The notes under the pieces are model-generated. The model was not told the origin of the DNA and ran no database searches. It worked only from the letters and a program-made list of their open reading frames with translations. Below are positions 1 to 7,899 of a stretch of DNA of 64,000 nt, piece after piece (within the stretch, counting starts at the first letter, position 1; every line of letters starts with the position of its first letter). Origin of the DNA: Planctomycetia bacterium (GTDB taxonomy: Bacteria > Planctomycetota > Planctomycetia > Pirellulales > UBA1268); the NCBI GenBank assembly GCA_014192425.1, contig BJHK01000016.1:24042-88041 (forward strand), in the 5' to 3' direction. Position numbers and translations under genes: made by a program.

Positions 1-796
1 CGAGATCGGGGAGATGGAATTGGAGTTGCAGGCCAAACTGCTGCGCGTCCTCCAGCAGCGGACCGTGGTGCCGGTCGGCAGCCACCAGGAGATTTCCGTC
101 GATGTCCGGGTCCTGGCGGCGACGAATCGTGATCTCGGTCGGGAGGTCGCGGCGGGGCGATTCCGCGAGGACCTGTTCTACCGGCTGAACGTCGTCGCCA
201 TCCAGACGCAGCCACTCCGGGATCGGCCGGAGGACATCCCCGTGCTGGCGGGCCGGTATCTGGCCGAACTCGCCGCCCGGCATGGGATGCCGCTGTGCGG
301 CCTGTCACCCGCGGCGATCGGCATCCTCCTGTCCTACCACTGGCCGGGCAACGTCCGCGAACTCGAAAACGTCCTCGAGCGGGCCGTGATGTTCTCGTCC
401 GGCGACGAGATCGACCCCGACTCGCTAACGGGGCTGATGGGGGACGGGCTCGGCGCCCGGCCGGCGTTGTCCGCGCCGCTCGTGGAGGCGGCGCAGCGCG
501 GCGTCATTTCGCCGACCGCGCTGCCGGGCGTCTACCGGGTCGAACCCAACGTCCAGTCGCCGCGGCCAGTCCAGGCCGATCCGGCGGGGCGGCCCGCGGC
601 CGGCGACGCTCCCCAGACCTGGCCCACGCTCGCCGACGTGGAGCGGGTGCACCTGGAGAAGACGCTGGCCGCGACCATGCACAACAAGTCGCTGGCGGCG
701 AAGATCCTGGGCATCGACCGGTCCGTGCTGCGCCGAAAACTGCAACGCTACGGACTCGATGGCAGCCCCGCCCGCGGCGACGACGCCGAGGAGTGA
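1..796 (+). CDS. Sigma-54-dependent transcriptional activator, C-terminal part (5' truncated by window edge)
   Basis: The reading frame is open from base 2, so the gene starts before the window; about 264 residues are visible. It is the second half of an NtrC-type AAA+ activator, which uses ATP hydrolysis to open promoters held by sigma-54 RNA polymerase. The visible part starts just after the Walker B region (EIGEMELELQAKLLRVLQQ), then has ATNRDL, the FREDLFYRLNV segment, RDRPEDIP and WPGNVRELENV, all standard for the family. A poorly conserved linker follows, then a Fis-type helix-turn-helix near the end (LAAKILGIDRSVLRRKLQRYGL). The GAFTGA sigma-54 contact loop and any receiver or sensor domain lie upstream and cannot be seen, so the signal it answers to is unknown. 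A good sigma-54 promoter match lies at 23691, but nothing in the sequence links the two. Confidence 0.93.
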   Translation, partial: EIGEMELELQAKLLRVLQQRTVVPVGSHQEISVDVRVLAATNRDLGREVAAGRFREDLFYRLNVVAIQTQPLRDRPEDIPVLAGRYLAELAARHGMPLCGLSPAAIGILLSYHWPGNVRELENVLERAVMFSSGDEIDPDSLTGLMGDGLGARPALSAPLVEAAQRGVISPTALPGVYRVEPNVQSPRPVQADPAGRPAAGDAPQTWPTLADVERVHLEKTLAATMHNKSLAAKILGIDRSVLRRKLQRYGLDGSPARGDDAEE

Positions 797-802
797 CGCC
801 GC

Positions 803-1657
803 TCAGCCGGCCCGGGCCCGCAGCGCGGGTACGGCCTGTTCCTCGTCCGGCACCCGCAGCCTGAGTGTGGCGGCCGGCGGCGCCCGGCGCTCCTGCGCGA
901 ATCCGCGGCTGCCCCCGGAGAGGAATGCGCGCAGATGGGCCACGGTGGGCGCGGAGAACTCGGCCTGCAGGGCGTCGAGGACCTCGCGCCACGGCAGGCC
1001 GCGGCGGTAGATGACACGATAGGCGGCCTTCAGGTCGGCCACCTCCCCGGCGCTATGCCCCGAGCGCCGCAGCCCGACCACGTTGAGCCCGACGATGCAG
1101 CCGCTTTGCCCGTCGAGCAGCATGAACGGCGGCACGTCCTGCACCACCCGAGCGTGTCCGCCGACCATGGCCAGCCGGCCGATGCGGCAGAACTGGTGGA
1201 TTGCCACCGCGCCGGAGACGAAGGCCCGATCCTCCACCGTCACGTGGCCGCCGAGGAGGGCCGCGTTGGCGAAGATGCAGTTGCTGCCGACCGTGGAATC
1301 GTGTCCGAAGTGGCTCGCCGCCATGGCGTAGTTGTGGGACCCGATCGTCGTCGTCGTGCCCGGCTTGAGGGCGCGATGCACCGTGACGTGCTCCCGGAAG
1401 CAGTTGTGGTCGCCGATCACCACGCGACCGACGTCGCGCGGCCGGGCGACATGCTGCGGCGCACCGCCGATCACCGCGTGCTCGCCGAATTCGTTGTGAC
1501 ACCCGGCCGTGACCCCGGACTTGATCGTCGCCCCGCTGGCGACGGTGCAGAAGTCGCCGAGCACGACGTCCGCCTCGATCGTGGCGAACGGACCGACCGT
1601 CACACCGACGCCGAGCCGCGCCCCGGGACTGACTGCCGCCAACGCGTGGATGCTCAC
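803..1657 (-). CDS. lpxA: Acyl-ACP--UDP-N-acetylglucosamine O-acyltransferase (LpxA)
   Basis: LpxA adds a 3-hydroxyacyl chain from acyl-ACP to UDP-GlcNAc, the first step of lipid A synthesis, in the cytoplasm. The 284-residue product has the left-handed parallel beta-helix hexapeptide repeats (GARLGVGVTVGPFATIEADV onward), the NCFREHVTVHRA segment, and SHFGHDS, which matches the HIAHDC region holding the catalytic His. The C-terminal helical part follows (LKAAYRVIYRRG). It is slightly longer than the roughly 262 residues of E. coli LpxA because of a tail rich in Arg and Ala. I chose the GTG start at 1657 because GGAAAGG lies about 8 bases upstream and the hexapeptide repeats begin at once. 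The frame stays open further upstream, but that stretch does not look like LpxA. No other lpx gene is in the window; the tail nearly touches the upstream activator gene (6-base gap, convergent). Confidence 0.93.
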   Translation of the reverse strand: MSIHALAAVSPGARLGVGVTVGPFATIEADVVLGDFCTVASGATIKSGVTAGCHNEFGEHAVIGGAPQHVARPRDVGRVVIGDHNCFREHVTVHRALKPGTTTTIGSHNYAMAASHFGHDSTVGSNCIFANAALLGGHVTVEDRAFVSGAVAIHQFCRIGRLAMVGGHARVVQDVPPFMLLDGQSGCIVGLNVVGLRRSGHSAGEVADLKAAYRVIYRRGLPWREVLDALQAEFSAPTVAHLRAFLSGGSRGFAQERRAPPAATLRLRVPDEEQAVPALRARAG

Positions 1658-1699
1658 GAAAGTGCCTTTCCGGGGAGGGGGCGGTGGCCGAATGGGGGA

Positions 1700-1729
1700 G
1701 TTATCGGCTCCAGCGTGGCCGCGATTCAA
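1700..1729 (-). promoter_or_regulatory. Candidate sigma-70 promoter for lpxA
   Basis: Read on the minus strand, TTGAAT (1729-1724) is followed by an 18-base spacer and GATAAC (1705-1700), upstream of the GTG start at 1657. Both hexamers are moderate matches, so this is a plausible but unproven promoter. Confidence 0.35.
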
Positions 1730-1941
1730 TCCCACTTCCGGCCCCGGTGGAGACTCGCCGCGGCCTGTGCGGCCTCCCGGGACGAGGCATCTTTCCCGCC
1801 TTGCCAGGCCGTCAGCGCCGAACCGCCGGGTGCCCGGGGAATCCGCGGACGCTGCCGGTTCGAGCGGGGCGGCTACACTCCCTGGAGTCAGGCTTCGGAT
1901 CAGGCGCCGGAGCGCGGGTTCCTCGGCGGGGAGACAACGAC

Positions 1942-2259
1942 ATGCAGACACGTGAAGAGTGGTACGAGCGGGCCGAAGCGTTGAAGAACGACGGCCGGCT
2001 GCCGGAGGCAGTTGCCGAACTCGAGCGGCTGATCGCCGACCATGCCGACTTCGCACTCGCTCATTCCGCACTCGCCGCCTGGTGCACGCGGCTGGAGCGG
2101 CACGACGAGGCGGTGCAACATGCCCGGCGGGTCTGCGAACTCGCCCCAGGCGATCCGTTCAGCTTCACCGCCCTGAGCGTGGCCTGCATGCGCGGCGGGC
2201 GCATCGCCGAGGCCGAGGACGCCCTGGCGCGGTCCCGGATGCTGCAGGCCGGTGGCTGA
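1942..2259 (+). CDS. Small tetratricopeptide-repeat protein
   Basis: This 105-residue soluble protein consists of about three TPR helical hairpins: EEWYERAEALKNDGRLPEAV, then ADFALAHSALAAWCTRLERH, then DPFSFTALSVACMRGGRIAE. TPRs are protein-binding scaffolds, and no catalytic domain or signal peptide is present. The ATG at 1942 follows GGGGAG with about 9 bases between. It is divergent from lpxA, with 284 bases between the starts. Its stop codon lies 3 bases from the stop codon of the giant TPR gene on the other strand. The partner is unknown. Similar short TPR proteins are common in planctomycetes, which is an impression from memory. Confidence 0.8.
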   Translation: MQTREEWYERAEALKNDGRLPEAVAELERLIADHADFALAHSALAAWCTRLERHDEAVQHARRVCELAPGDPFSFTALSVACMRGGRIAEAEDALARSRMLQAGG

Positions 2260-2262
2260 CGC

Positions 2263-5200
2263 TCAGGCCGCTGCCCCGTCGGCCAGCGCGGCCGTCAGTT
2301 TCTGCAGCCTCTCCCGATCCGAGCCGACCAGCCGCGAGTTCGCGATCCGCTTCTTGCGGGCCCGCTCCAGCGTCCGGCGGGCGGCGTCGGCATCGCCGGC
2401 CGCGAGTTCGGCGCAGGCCAGGTGCAGGAGTTTGCCGGGCGTAGCCTCGAGCGCCGCCTCGCGCAGGTCCTCGAGGGCGCGCGTCGTGTCGCCGGCGGCG
2501 AGGTGGACGAGACCGCGGGTGTCGAGCAGGTCGGGCTGCGGGCCGAGTTCCTCGATCGCCGCCTCGATGAGCCGGCGGGCCTCGGACGCGGTGGCCGGCT
2601 GGGCGAGGTGGAAGGCGAGATTGTTGGACAAGACGGCCAGCAACTGCGGCGGCACGTCCTTGCGGGCCAGCACCTCGCGGTAGATCTTCTCGACCTCCTC
2701 GGGCCGGCCCTCGATCTCGCGGAGTTCCGCCAGCGTCAAGGCCAGCATCACCGAATCGGGATCCTCGCGCCGGGCCTTGCCCAGCCAGTCGCCGAGCCGG
2801 GTCGTGTGCGCGCCGGGCGTGTCCTGGTCGCGGACGACTTCGAACCCGGCCTGGAGGATGCGCTGGAGCGAAACATCATTCCAGTGCTTTTCCAGCAGAT
2901 CGAGCGCCTCCGCGGGCCGCTTTTGCCGCCCGAGAAATCCGACCGTGGCGAGGATCACCTCGGGCGAGTCGGCCGGGAGCCGGGAGAGGATCCTGTCCGC
3001 GGCCTTGGCGAAGCCCAGGTCCTCCAGCAGCCTCGCCATTCCGACGGCCTGGTCGCGCGGCAGGCCCTCGGCCTCGGCAGCGGGCAGCAGGTGGCGGGCC
3101 GCGGCCACCGCCGCCTCGCGGTCGTTCTGGGCGAGGGCGACGCGGGCCTCCAGGGCGTGGGTCGCCGCCGAATCCGGAAGCTTTTTCTTCAGCAATCGCA
3201 TCCACGTGCGGGCCGCTGCGACCTCGTCGTGGGCGACCAGTTTTTCCACCAGCATGGCGAGGAACGCCGGGGGCGCATTGGGGGCGGAGCAGATCGTGAT
3301 CAGGCCGTTGCGGGCGTCGTCCCAGCGACCGCTCTTCTCCTGAAGGTTCGCGAGTTGCAACTGCTCCTGAATCGTCAGCGGACGTTGCCCGGCGATGGCA
3401 CCGAGAAGATCGATCGCCTGCCTCCAGCAGGACGGCTCGCCCCGGCGAGAGAGCAGCCGCACCTGGACCGCCATGTCCTCGGGGGGCAGCCTCCCGGAGA
3501 CGTCGAGGTTCTCGCCGACCAGGGCGACCGCCCGCTGCAACGTGCGGAAGTTGCCCTGCTCGGCGAGCAGATCGGCGAGCGCCCGCCGTGCCCAGACCTT
3601 CGTCGGCTGTCCGTCGGCCGCGAGATCGATGATCTGCTCGAGGGCCGCGCGGGCCTCGTTGATCTGGCCACGGCGCAGCAGATATGCAGCCAGGTTTCGT
3701 CGCGTCTCGATGTCCTGCGGCGCCGCCGCGACGCCCTCGCGGTAGCACCGCTCGGCATCCGCCTGGCGGCCGAGCATCTCGTTGCCTTGCGCCAGACAGG
3801 CGGTGCGCGTGGGATCGGAGAGCGCGGCGGCAGCCCGATCGAGCGTCACCTCCGCGGCCGTGCGGGCCCCGGTCGCCACCTGGAAGTTGAGCAGGGAGAG
3901 CCAGGTCTCCGCGCGATCCGGCCCGACCTCGACCGCCTGTTCGAACCACCGGCCTGCCTGATCCCGTCGGCCCGCCCGTTCGAGGAGCTGGCCGAGCCAG
4001 AGCAGTTCCTGGGGATTCCGCGAATCGGCAGTGACGCTCCGTTCGGCCAGGGAGACCGCCTCGTCGAGACGCCCCGACCGAAGCTCCATCTCCGCCGACA
4101 GCCGCTCGTAGCCCGAGGCTTCCTCGGCTCCCAGCGAGGACAGCACCTGCTGCGCCTCGTCGATGCGATTGAGGCCGTAGAGGAGGGACACCAGCTGCCT
4201 GACGACCCGGGGGCTGACGGTGCCGAGCTGCATCGCCCGGCGCAGGCGTTCGATCGCCTCAGGCAGGTCGTTCTTCATTCCGGCGATCTCGGCGAACAGG
4301 ATCTGCACCTTGTTCCAGCCGGGCCGCTCGTTCTCCGCCTCGATCAGCAGGGTCTGGGCCTCCGCCAGCGACTTGATCTCCTCCGCCGTCAGGGACGCGG
4401 CCCGTTCCGTCTCCCGCTGGCGCCGTTCCAGGCCGGCCCGCACCCGCATGACCGTGATGGCGGCCTGTGCAAAGCGGGCCTGGGCCGATGTTGCCCCTCC
4501 CAGCCGGATGATCGGCTCGAGGGCTTCCTCCGCCCGGGCGAGGTCGCCCGCCTCCAGGGCGGCGTCGAACCGCGTCGTGTGGAGGCGCGGGTCGGCCGGG
4601 GTTTTGGCGACGGCAAGTTTCCAGAGCCGCTCGGCCTCCTCCAGGCCGCCACTCGATCGGCGCAGCGAGGCGAGCGTGGCGAGCACCCGGGCTGCCTCCT
4701 CGTCGGAAAGCTTTTCGGCGCGTTCCTCGATTCGCATGAACGACGCGTCGGTCGCCGCCGGGCCTTCGGCGAGCGCCACCGAGGCCTCGAGCAGAAGGAT
4801 GCCGGCAGCCCCGGCGAACTCCTCGGGCACGCGGTCGAGCACGGCGCGGGCCGCCGCCGCCCCCTGGTCGCGGAGCTGGAGGGCGGCCAATGCCATCCAG
4901 AGTTGCGGCGTCTTGGAGTCGCTCGCCAGCGCCCGCTCGAGCGTCTCCACGGCGGCCGCAGTCTCCCCCTTGTGCACGAGCACGTCGGCCCGCAGCATCG
5001 CGATCTGCGTGGGGGTTATGGAGGCGGCTGTCCGCAGGCTGTCGAGGAGGCCGTCGATTCGCGACCAGTCCCGCTTCTCGCGCGGCAGCTGCCGCTGCGC
5101 CGACATCCGCAGCTGCAGCAGTGGATGCCAGATCTGCGGATTGGCGGCGAGCAGGCCGGGGGCGAGCATCGCGGCGATCGTCTCGAATTCCGCCAGCGCC

Positions 5201-6621
5201 TCGGCGGATCGCCCGGCGGCCGCCAGCGCCGCCGCGGCGCTGACGCGCGGCTCGATGGCCAAGGGCGACTGCACGAGGACGCGCTGGTGGGCGGCCAGTT
5301 GGGCATCGTGCTCGCCGAGATGCTCGTAGCAGCGGCCGAGATGGAAGTCGATCTTCGGCACGATCACCGGGTTGTCACCGAGCCGGCCCCGCGCCTCCTC
5401 GAGCAACTTCTTGGCCGGGAGCCATTTTCGCTCCGCCATCAGCCGTTGACCGTCGATCAGCAGGAGCATCGGATGGGATGGTTCGAGCACCTCGCGTAAC
5501 CGGTCGATGGCCAGCGACGCTTCCTCCAGGTCCTGCTGCATGAGGGAGGCCTCGGCCAGCATGAGCAGCATCGTCGGCCGGCCGGGGGCCGCGGCCAGCC
5601 CCTCGCGCAGCACCTTCGCCGCCTCGGCCGGCCGATTCTGCTCGAAGTGGATGGTCGCCAGCTGGCGGTAACTCCGCTCGTCGTTGGGAAACAACTCGCG
5701 GCAGCGGTTCGCCGTGTCGATGGCCTTGGCGACGTCCCGGTTGGCCAGTTGCAGGTCGAGGAGCGCGAACAGCGACGTCCGGTTTTCCGGGTCGATTTCC
5801 AGGGCCCGGTCGATGGCCTTGCCCGCCGCGGGGATGTCGTTCAGCTCGCGATGCCAGTTCGACAGAGCCAGCCAGGCTTCGGGCTCCTGTCCGTGGGCCT
5901 CGACCATCTTGTCGATGACGAGGCCGGCAGTTTTCTTGTCGTCGAGCTTGTCGAGCAGGAGCTGCGCGAGCATGGTGAAGCCATCGGTCGGGCCGATCCG
6001 AGTGCGGTCCTCGTCGAACTTCCGCGCTTCGCGATCGAAGCCGATGAGCGCAGCGGCCTTGTCGGCCGCGTTCTCGTACTCGCCCATGGCCGTCAGGGCA
6101 CCGACGAGCATCAACTGAATCGAGAACGGATGCGTGAAGTCCTCGCGGTCCCACTCGGCGGGCGCCGGGGAGCCCGCGGCGGGGGCGTCCGGCAGGGGGT
6201 GCTTGGCGGCGAGGACGTCGAGGTGCTCCCGGGCGGTGGCGGGCTGGCCGACGAGCATCTGAAACCGGGCCAGGCGGCCGCGCAGCGCGTCGTTGTCGGG
6301 GTTGCGGCGGACCGCGGCCTCGGCCAGGCCGTACGCTTGCGCGACGTCCTGTCGGCCGAGCTCGCCGGTGCGGGACCGCTGGAGCGTGAGATCGGCGAGT
6401 TCCGCCACGACCGCGTCGTCGCCCGGCCGTATGGCGAGGTACCGCTGGAGCATGGCAATCGCCTCCAGCGGACGATTGGCCTCCGTCGCCTGATGGGCGA
6501 GCGCGACCAGGCTGCCAGCGTTCCGCCAGCGCTGGAACCGCCAGACGGCGAAGACCCCGGCCAGCCCGACGACGCCCGTCACGACCAGCGCCAGCAGGAG
6601 GCGAAGATTGACGCGTTTCAC
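2263..6621 (-). CDS. Large membrane-anchored tetratricopeptide-repeat protein
   Basis: This protein of about 1452 residues has one hydrophobic segment near the N terminus (roughly residues 6-27, LLLALVVTGVVGLAGVFAVW), followed by TPR and TPR-like helical repeats over almost its whole length. One example is VALAHQATEANRPLEAIAML; others include AWLALSNWHRELNDIPAAGK and AETWLSLLNFQVATGARTAA. It is probably tethered in the cytoplasmic membrane with the repeat solenoid outside, acting as a scaffold. No enzyme domain is visible. I chose the GTG start at 6621 (VKRVNLRLLLALV) because CGGGAG lies about 11 bases upstream and the anchor follows at once; an open extension upstream looks non-coding. It is divergent from the secreted Cys-rich gene. 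It recalls the large TPR proteins of PEP-CTERM/exosortase systems, and a PEP-CTERM gene does lie at 24469, but the link is only suggestive. Confidence 0.85.
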   Translation of the reverse strand: MKRVNLRLLLALVVTGVVGLAGVFAVWRFQRWRNAGSLVALAHQATEANRPLEAIAMLQRYLAIRPGDDAVVAELADLTLQRSRTGELGRQDVAQAYGLAEAAVRRNPDNDALRGRLARFQMLVGQPATAREHLDVLAAKHPLPDAPAAGSPAPAEWDREDFTHPFSIQLMLVGALTAMGEYENAADKAAALIGFDREARKFDEDRTRIGPTDGFTMLAQLLLDKLDDKKTAGLVIDKMVEAHGQEPEAWLALSNWHRELNDIPAAGKAIDRALEIDPENRTSLFALLDLQLANRDVAKAIDTANRCRELFPNDERSYRQLATIHFEQNRPAEAAKVLREGLAAAPGRPTMLLMLAEASLMQQDLEEASLAIDRLREVLEPSHPMLLLIDGQRLMAERKWLPAKKLLEEARGRLGDNPVIVPKIDFHLGRCYEHLGEHDAQLAAHQRVLVQSPLAIEPRVSAAAALAAAGRSAEALAEFETIAAMLAPGLLAANPQIWHPLLQLRMSAQRQLPREKRDWSRIDGLLDSLRTAASITPTQIAMLRADVLVHKGETAAAVETLERALASDSKTPQLWMALAALQLRDQGAAAARAVLDRVPEEFAGAAGILLLEASVALAEGPAATDASFMRIEERAEKLSDEEAARVLATLASLRRSSGGLEEAERLWKLAVAKTPADPRLHTTRFDAALEAGDLARAEEALEPIIRLGGATSAQARFAQAAITVMRVRAGLERRQRETERAASLTAEEIKSLAEAQTLLIEAENERPGWNKVQILFAEIAGMKNDLPEAIERLRRAMQLGTVSPRVVRQLVSLLYGLNRIDEAQQVLSSLGAEEASGYERLSAEMELRSGRLDEAVSLAERSVTADSRNPQELLWLGQLLERAGRRDQAGRWFEQAVEVGPDRAETWLSLLNFQVATGARTAAEVTLDRAAAALSDPTRTACLAQGNEMLGRQADAERCYREGVAAAPQDIETRRNLAAYLLRRGQINEARAALEQIIDLAADGQPTKVWARRALADLLAEQGNFRTLQRAVALVGENLDVSGRLPPEDMAVQVRLLSRRGEPSCWRQAIDLLGAIAGQRPLTIQEQLQLANLQEKSGRWDDARNGLITICSAPNAPPAFLAMLVEKLVAHDEVAAARTWMRLLKKKLPDSAATHALEARVALAQNDREAAVAAARHLLPAAEAEGLPRDQAVGMARLLEDLGFAKAADRILSRLPADSPEVILATVGFLGRQKRPAEALDLLEKHWNDVSLQRILQAGFEVVRDQDTPGAHTTRLGDWLGKARREDPDSVMLALTLAELREIEGRPEEVEKIYREVLARKDVPPQLLAVLSNNLAFHLAQPATASEARRLIEAAIEELGPQPDLLDTRGLVHLAAGDTTRALEDLREAALEATPGKLLHLACAELAAGDADAARRTLERARKKRIANSRLVGSDRERLQKLTAALADGAAA

Positions 6622-6680
6622 GGCGAGAACACTCCCGGCCCGGCCATCGAACAGAGGTCGCTCGACCTCCCCACCTCCGC

Positions 6681-6686
6681 ATTCTA
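6681..6686 (-). promoter_or_regulatory. Candidate extended -10 promoter for the large TPR gene
   Basis: On the minus strand the sequence TGGTAGAAT (TAGAAT at 6686-6681, preceded by TG plus one base) fits an extended -10 element. Transcription would begin roughly 50 bases before the GTG at 6621. No good -35 hexamer is seen at 17-18 bases, which an extended -10 can tolerate. Confidence 0.35.
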
Positions 6687-6854
6687 CCAGTCGCATCTGC
6701 CCCGGCGTCGAAAGTGGTCGTTCCCGCAAAAGATTGGGGGATTGCGCGGACGATACCTGTCGGGACGGTCGTTCCTTTCCTGACGGTCGTGACGCCGCCA
6801 GGATGTCCGCCGCAGCGGGACGCAGCGAACCAACTTTTTTCACGAGGGCAGCGG

Positions 6855-7751
6855 ATGTCGAGCGGAAATGCCATGCCACGATTAGGCGTGCGTCGACAGG
6901 GAGTGGCGGCCGTCGCGCTGGCGATCGCCGTGGTCTCACCCGCCGTGCCGCAGACCGCGCTGGCCGAGGCCCCCAGGCCGGCGGCGTCCCGCACCATCGT
7001 CGATCCGGCGCTGGTGCAAGCGGGCGGATGCCGCGGCTGCAATGCGCCATCCTGTCGCACATGTCAGGGCCGTCACGGCGGCCATCATCCGGTCTGCCGG
7101 GACGGGAAGTGCCATCCGCACTGCCCCGTCAGGCCCCAGGAGTTCGGCTTCTATGGCACCCAGTGGCGCCGCTGGCCGGACAGGCAGGTCGTGCCCGTCG
7201 CGCACGAGCGCGAGGGCACCCCGGCGTTGCCGCCGCGGTCGCAGGTTCCACGCGGCGAGGAGGAGGCGCGCCGGGCAACCGACGACGTGGCTGCGCCGCA
7301 GTCCGAACAGGCCGCGGACGATGCCGGCACCAGTCCGAACCGGGGTCTGGAGGACGAGCCCCCGCGACGTCGACCGCAGCCACCGCAGGCAGACGAGGAT
7401 CCGGTCCTGCCGCCCGAGGCGTCGGGAGGGCTGCAGCCGCGGCTCCTGCCGCAGGCGCTGCATGGTGACGACGGCCCCGAACCGGACCAGCCCCGTTCGC
7501 TGGCCGATCAGCGCCGGACTTCCGCATCGCGACGGAGCTCCGCGACGCAGCGGCCGGACGTGCCCCGGCACGAGTCACTGCCCATGGCGCCGGAGCCGAC
7601 GGCCAGTCATGCCGTGGTGACGACGGCCGCGGAGGCCGACGAAGGGATCGACGAGTCAACGCTCGGTCCGGCCCGCCGCAAGTTTGTCGCCCGCCGGCCT
7701 TCCCTGGAGGGGGCCGGCAGCGTGGCGCCGGCTCCGTCGGCCATCCCATGA
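6855..7751 (+). CDS. Secreted Cys-rich protein with a GFYGTQWRRWP motif
   Basis: The 298-residue product begins with a signal peptide (basic start, then VAAVALAIAVVSPAVPQTALA). The mature protein opens with a Cys/His-rich stretch (GGCRGCNAPSCRTCQGRHGG, then CRDGKCHPHC) and then the motif EFGFYGTQWRRWPD. The remaining 170 or so residues are Pro-, Arg- and Glu-rich, low in complexity and probably disordered. Planctomycetes carry many secreted proteins of unknown function with a comparable aromatic plus WRxWP signature. That recollection supports the lineage but not a function. The Cys and His spacing could bind metal or form disulfides. The ATG at 6855 has GAGG 7-8 bases upstream; a second in-frame ATG lies at 6873. 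The gene is divergent from the large TPR gene and ends 46 bases before tRNA-Leu. Confidence 0.75.
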   Translation: MSSGNAMPRLGVRRQGVAAVALAIAVVSPAVPQTALAEAPRPAASRTIVDPALVQAGGCRGCNAPSCRTCQGRHGGHHPVCRDGKCHPHCPVRPQEFGFYGTQWRRWPDRQVVPVAHEREGTPALPPRSQVPRGEEEARRATDDVAAPQSEQAADDAGTSPNRGLEDEPPRRRPQPPQADEDPVLPPEASGGLQPRLLPQALHGDDGPEPDQPRSLADQRRTSASRRSSATQRPDVPRHESLPMAPEPTASHAVVTTAAEADEGIDESTLGPARRKFVARRPSLEGAGSVAPAPSAIP

Positions 7752-7797
7752 GACGGTGCAGAGAACACTCTGCCGACGGCGGCATGCCGCGGCACCA

Positions 7798-7879
7798 TGC
7801 GAGAGGCGGGATTCGAACCCGCACGCCTTGCGGCACTGGAACCTAAATCCAGCGCGTCTGCCAGTTTCGCCACTCTCGC
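7798..7879 (-). tRNA. tRNA-Leu (anticodon UAG)
   Basis: On the minus strand, GCGAGAG (7879-7873) pairs with CTCTCGC at the 3' end. The anticodon stem-loop reads CTGGA-TTTAGGT-TCCAG, giving anticodon TAG, which decodes CUA/CUN leucine. A long variable arm (TGCCGCAAGGCGT region) marks a class II tRNA, and the T-arm has TTCGAAT. The discriminator is A, and no CCA is encoded. Length 82 bases. Confidence 0.95.
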
Positions 7880-7899
7880 GACGGCCGCTGCGACTGATT

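Noticed and set aside
2422..5499. Plus-strand open frame of about 1025 codons opposite the large TPR gene.
   Set aside because: It is a shadow of the TPR gene: no domain, biased composition and no start site.
6767..6792. Direct repeat ACGGTCGT (two copies, about 17 bases apart) upstream of the secreted Cys-rich gene.
   Set aside because: Eight bases repeated once in GC-rich DNA is within chance, and no promoter element is placed near it.
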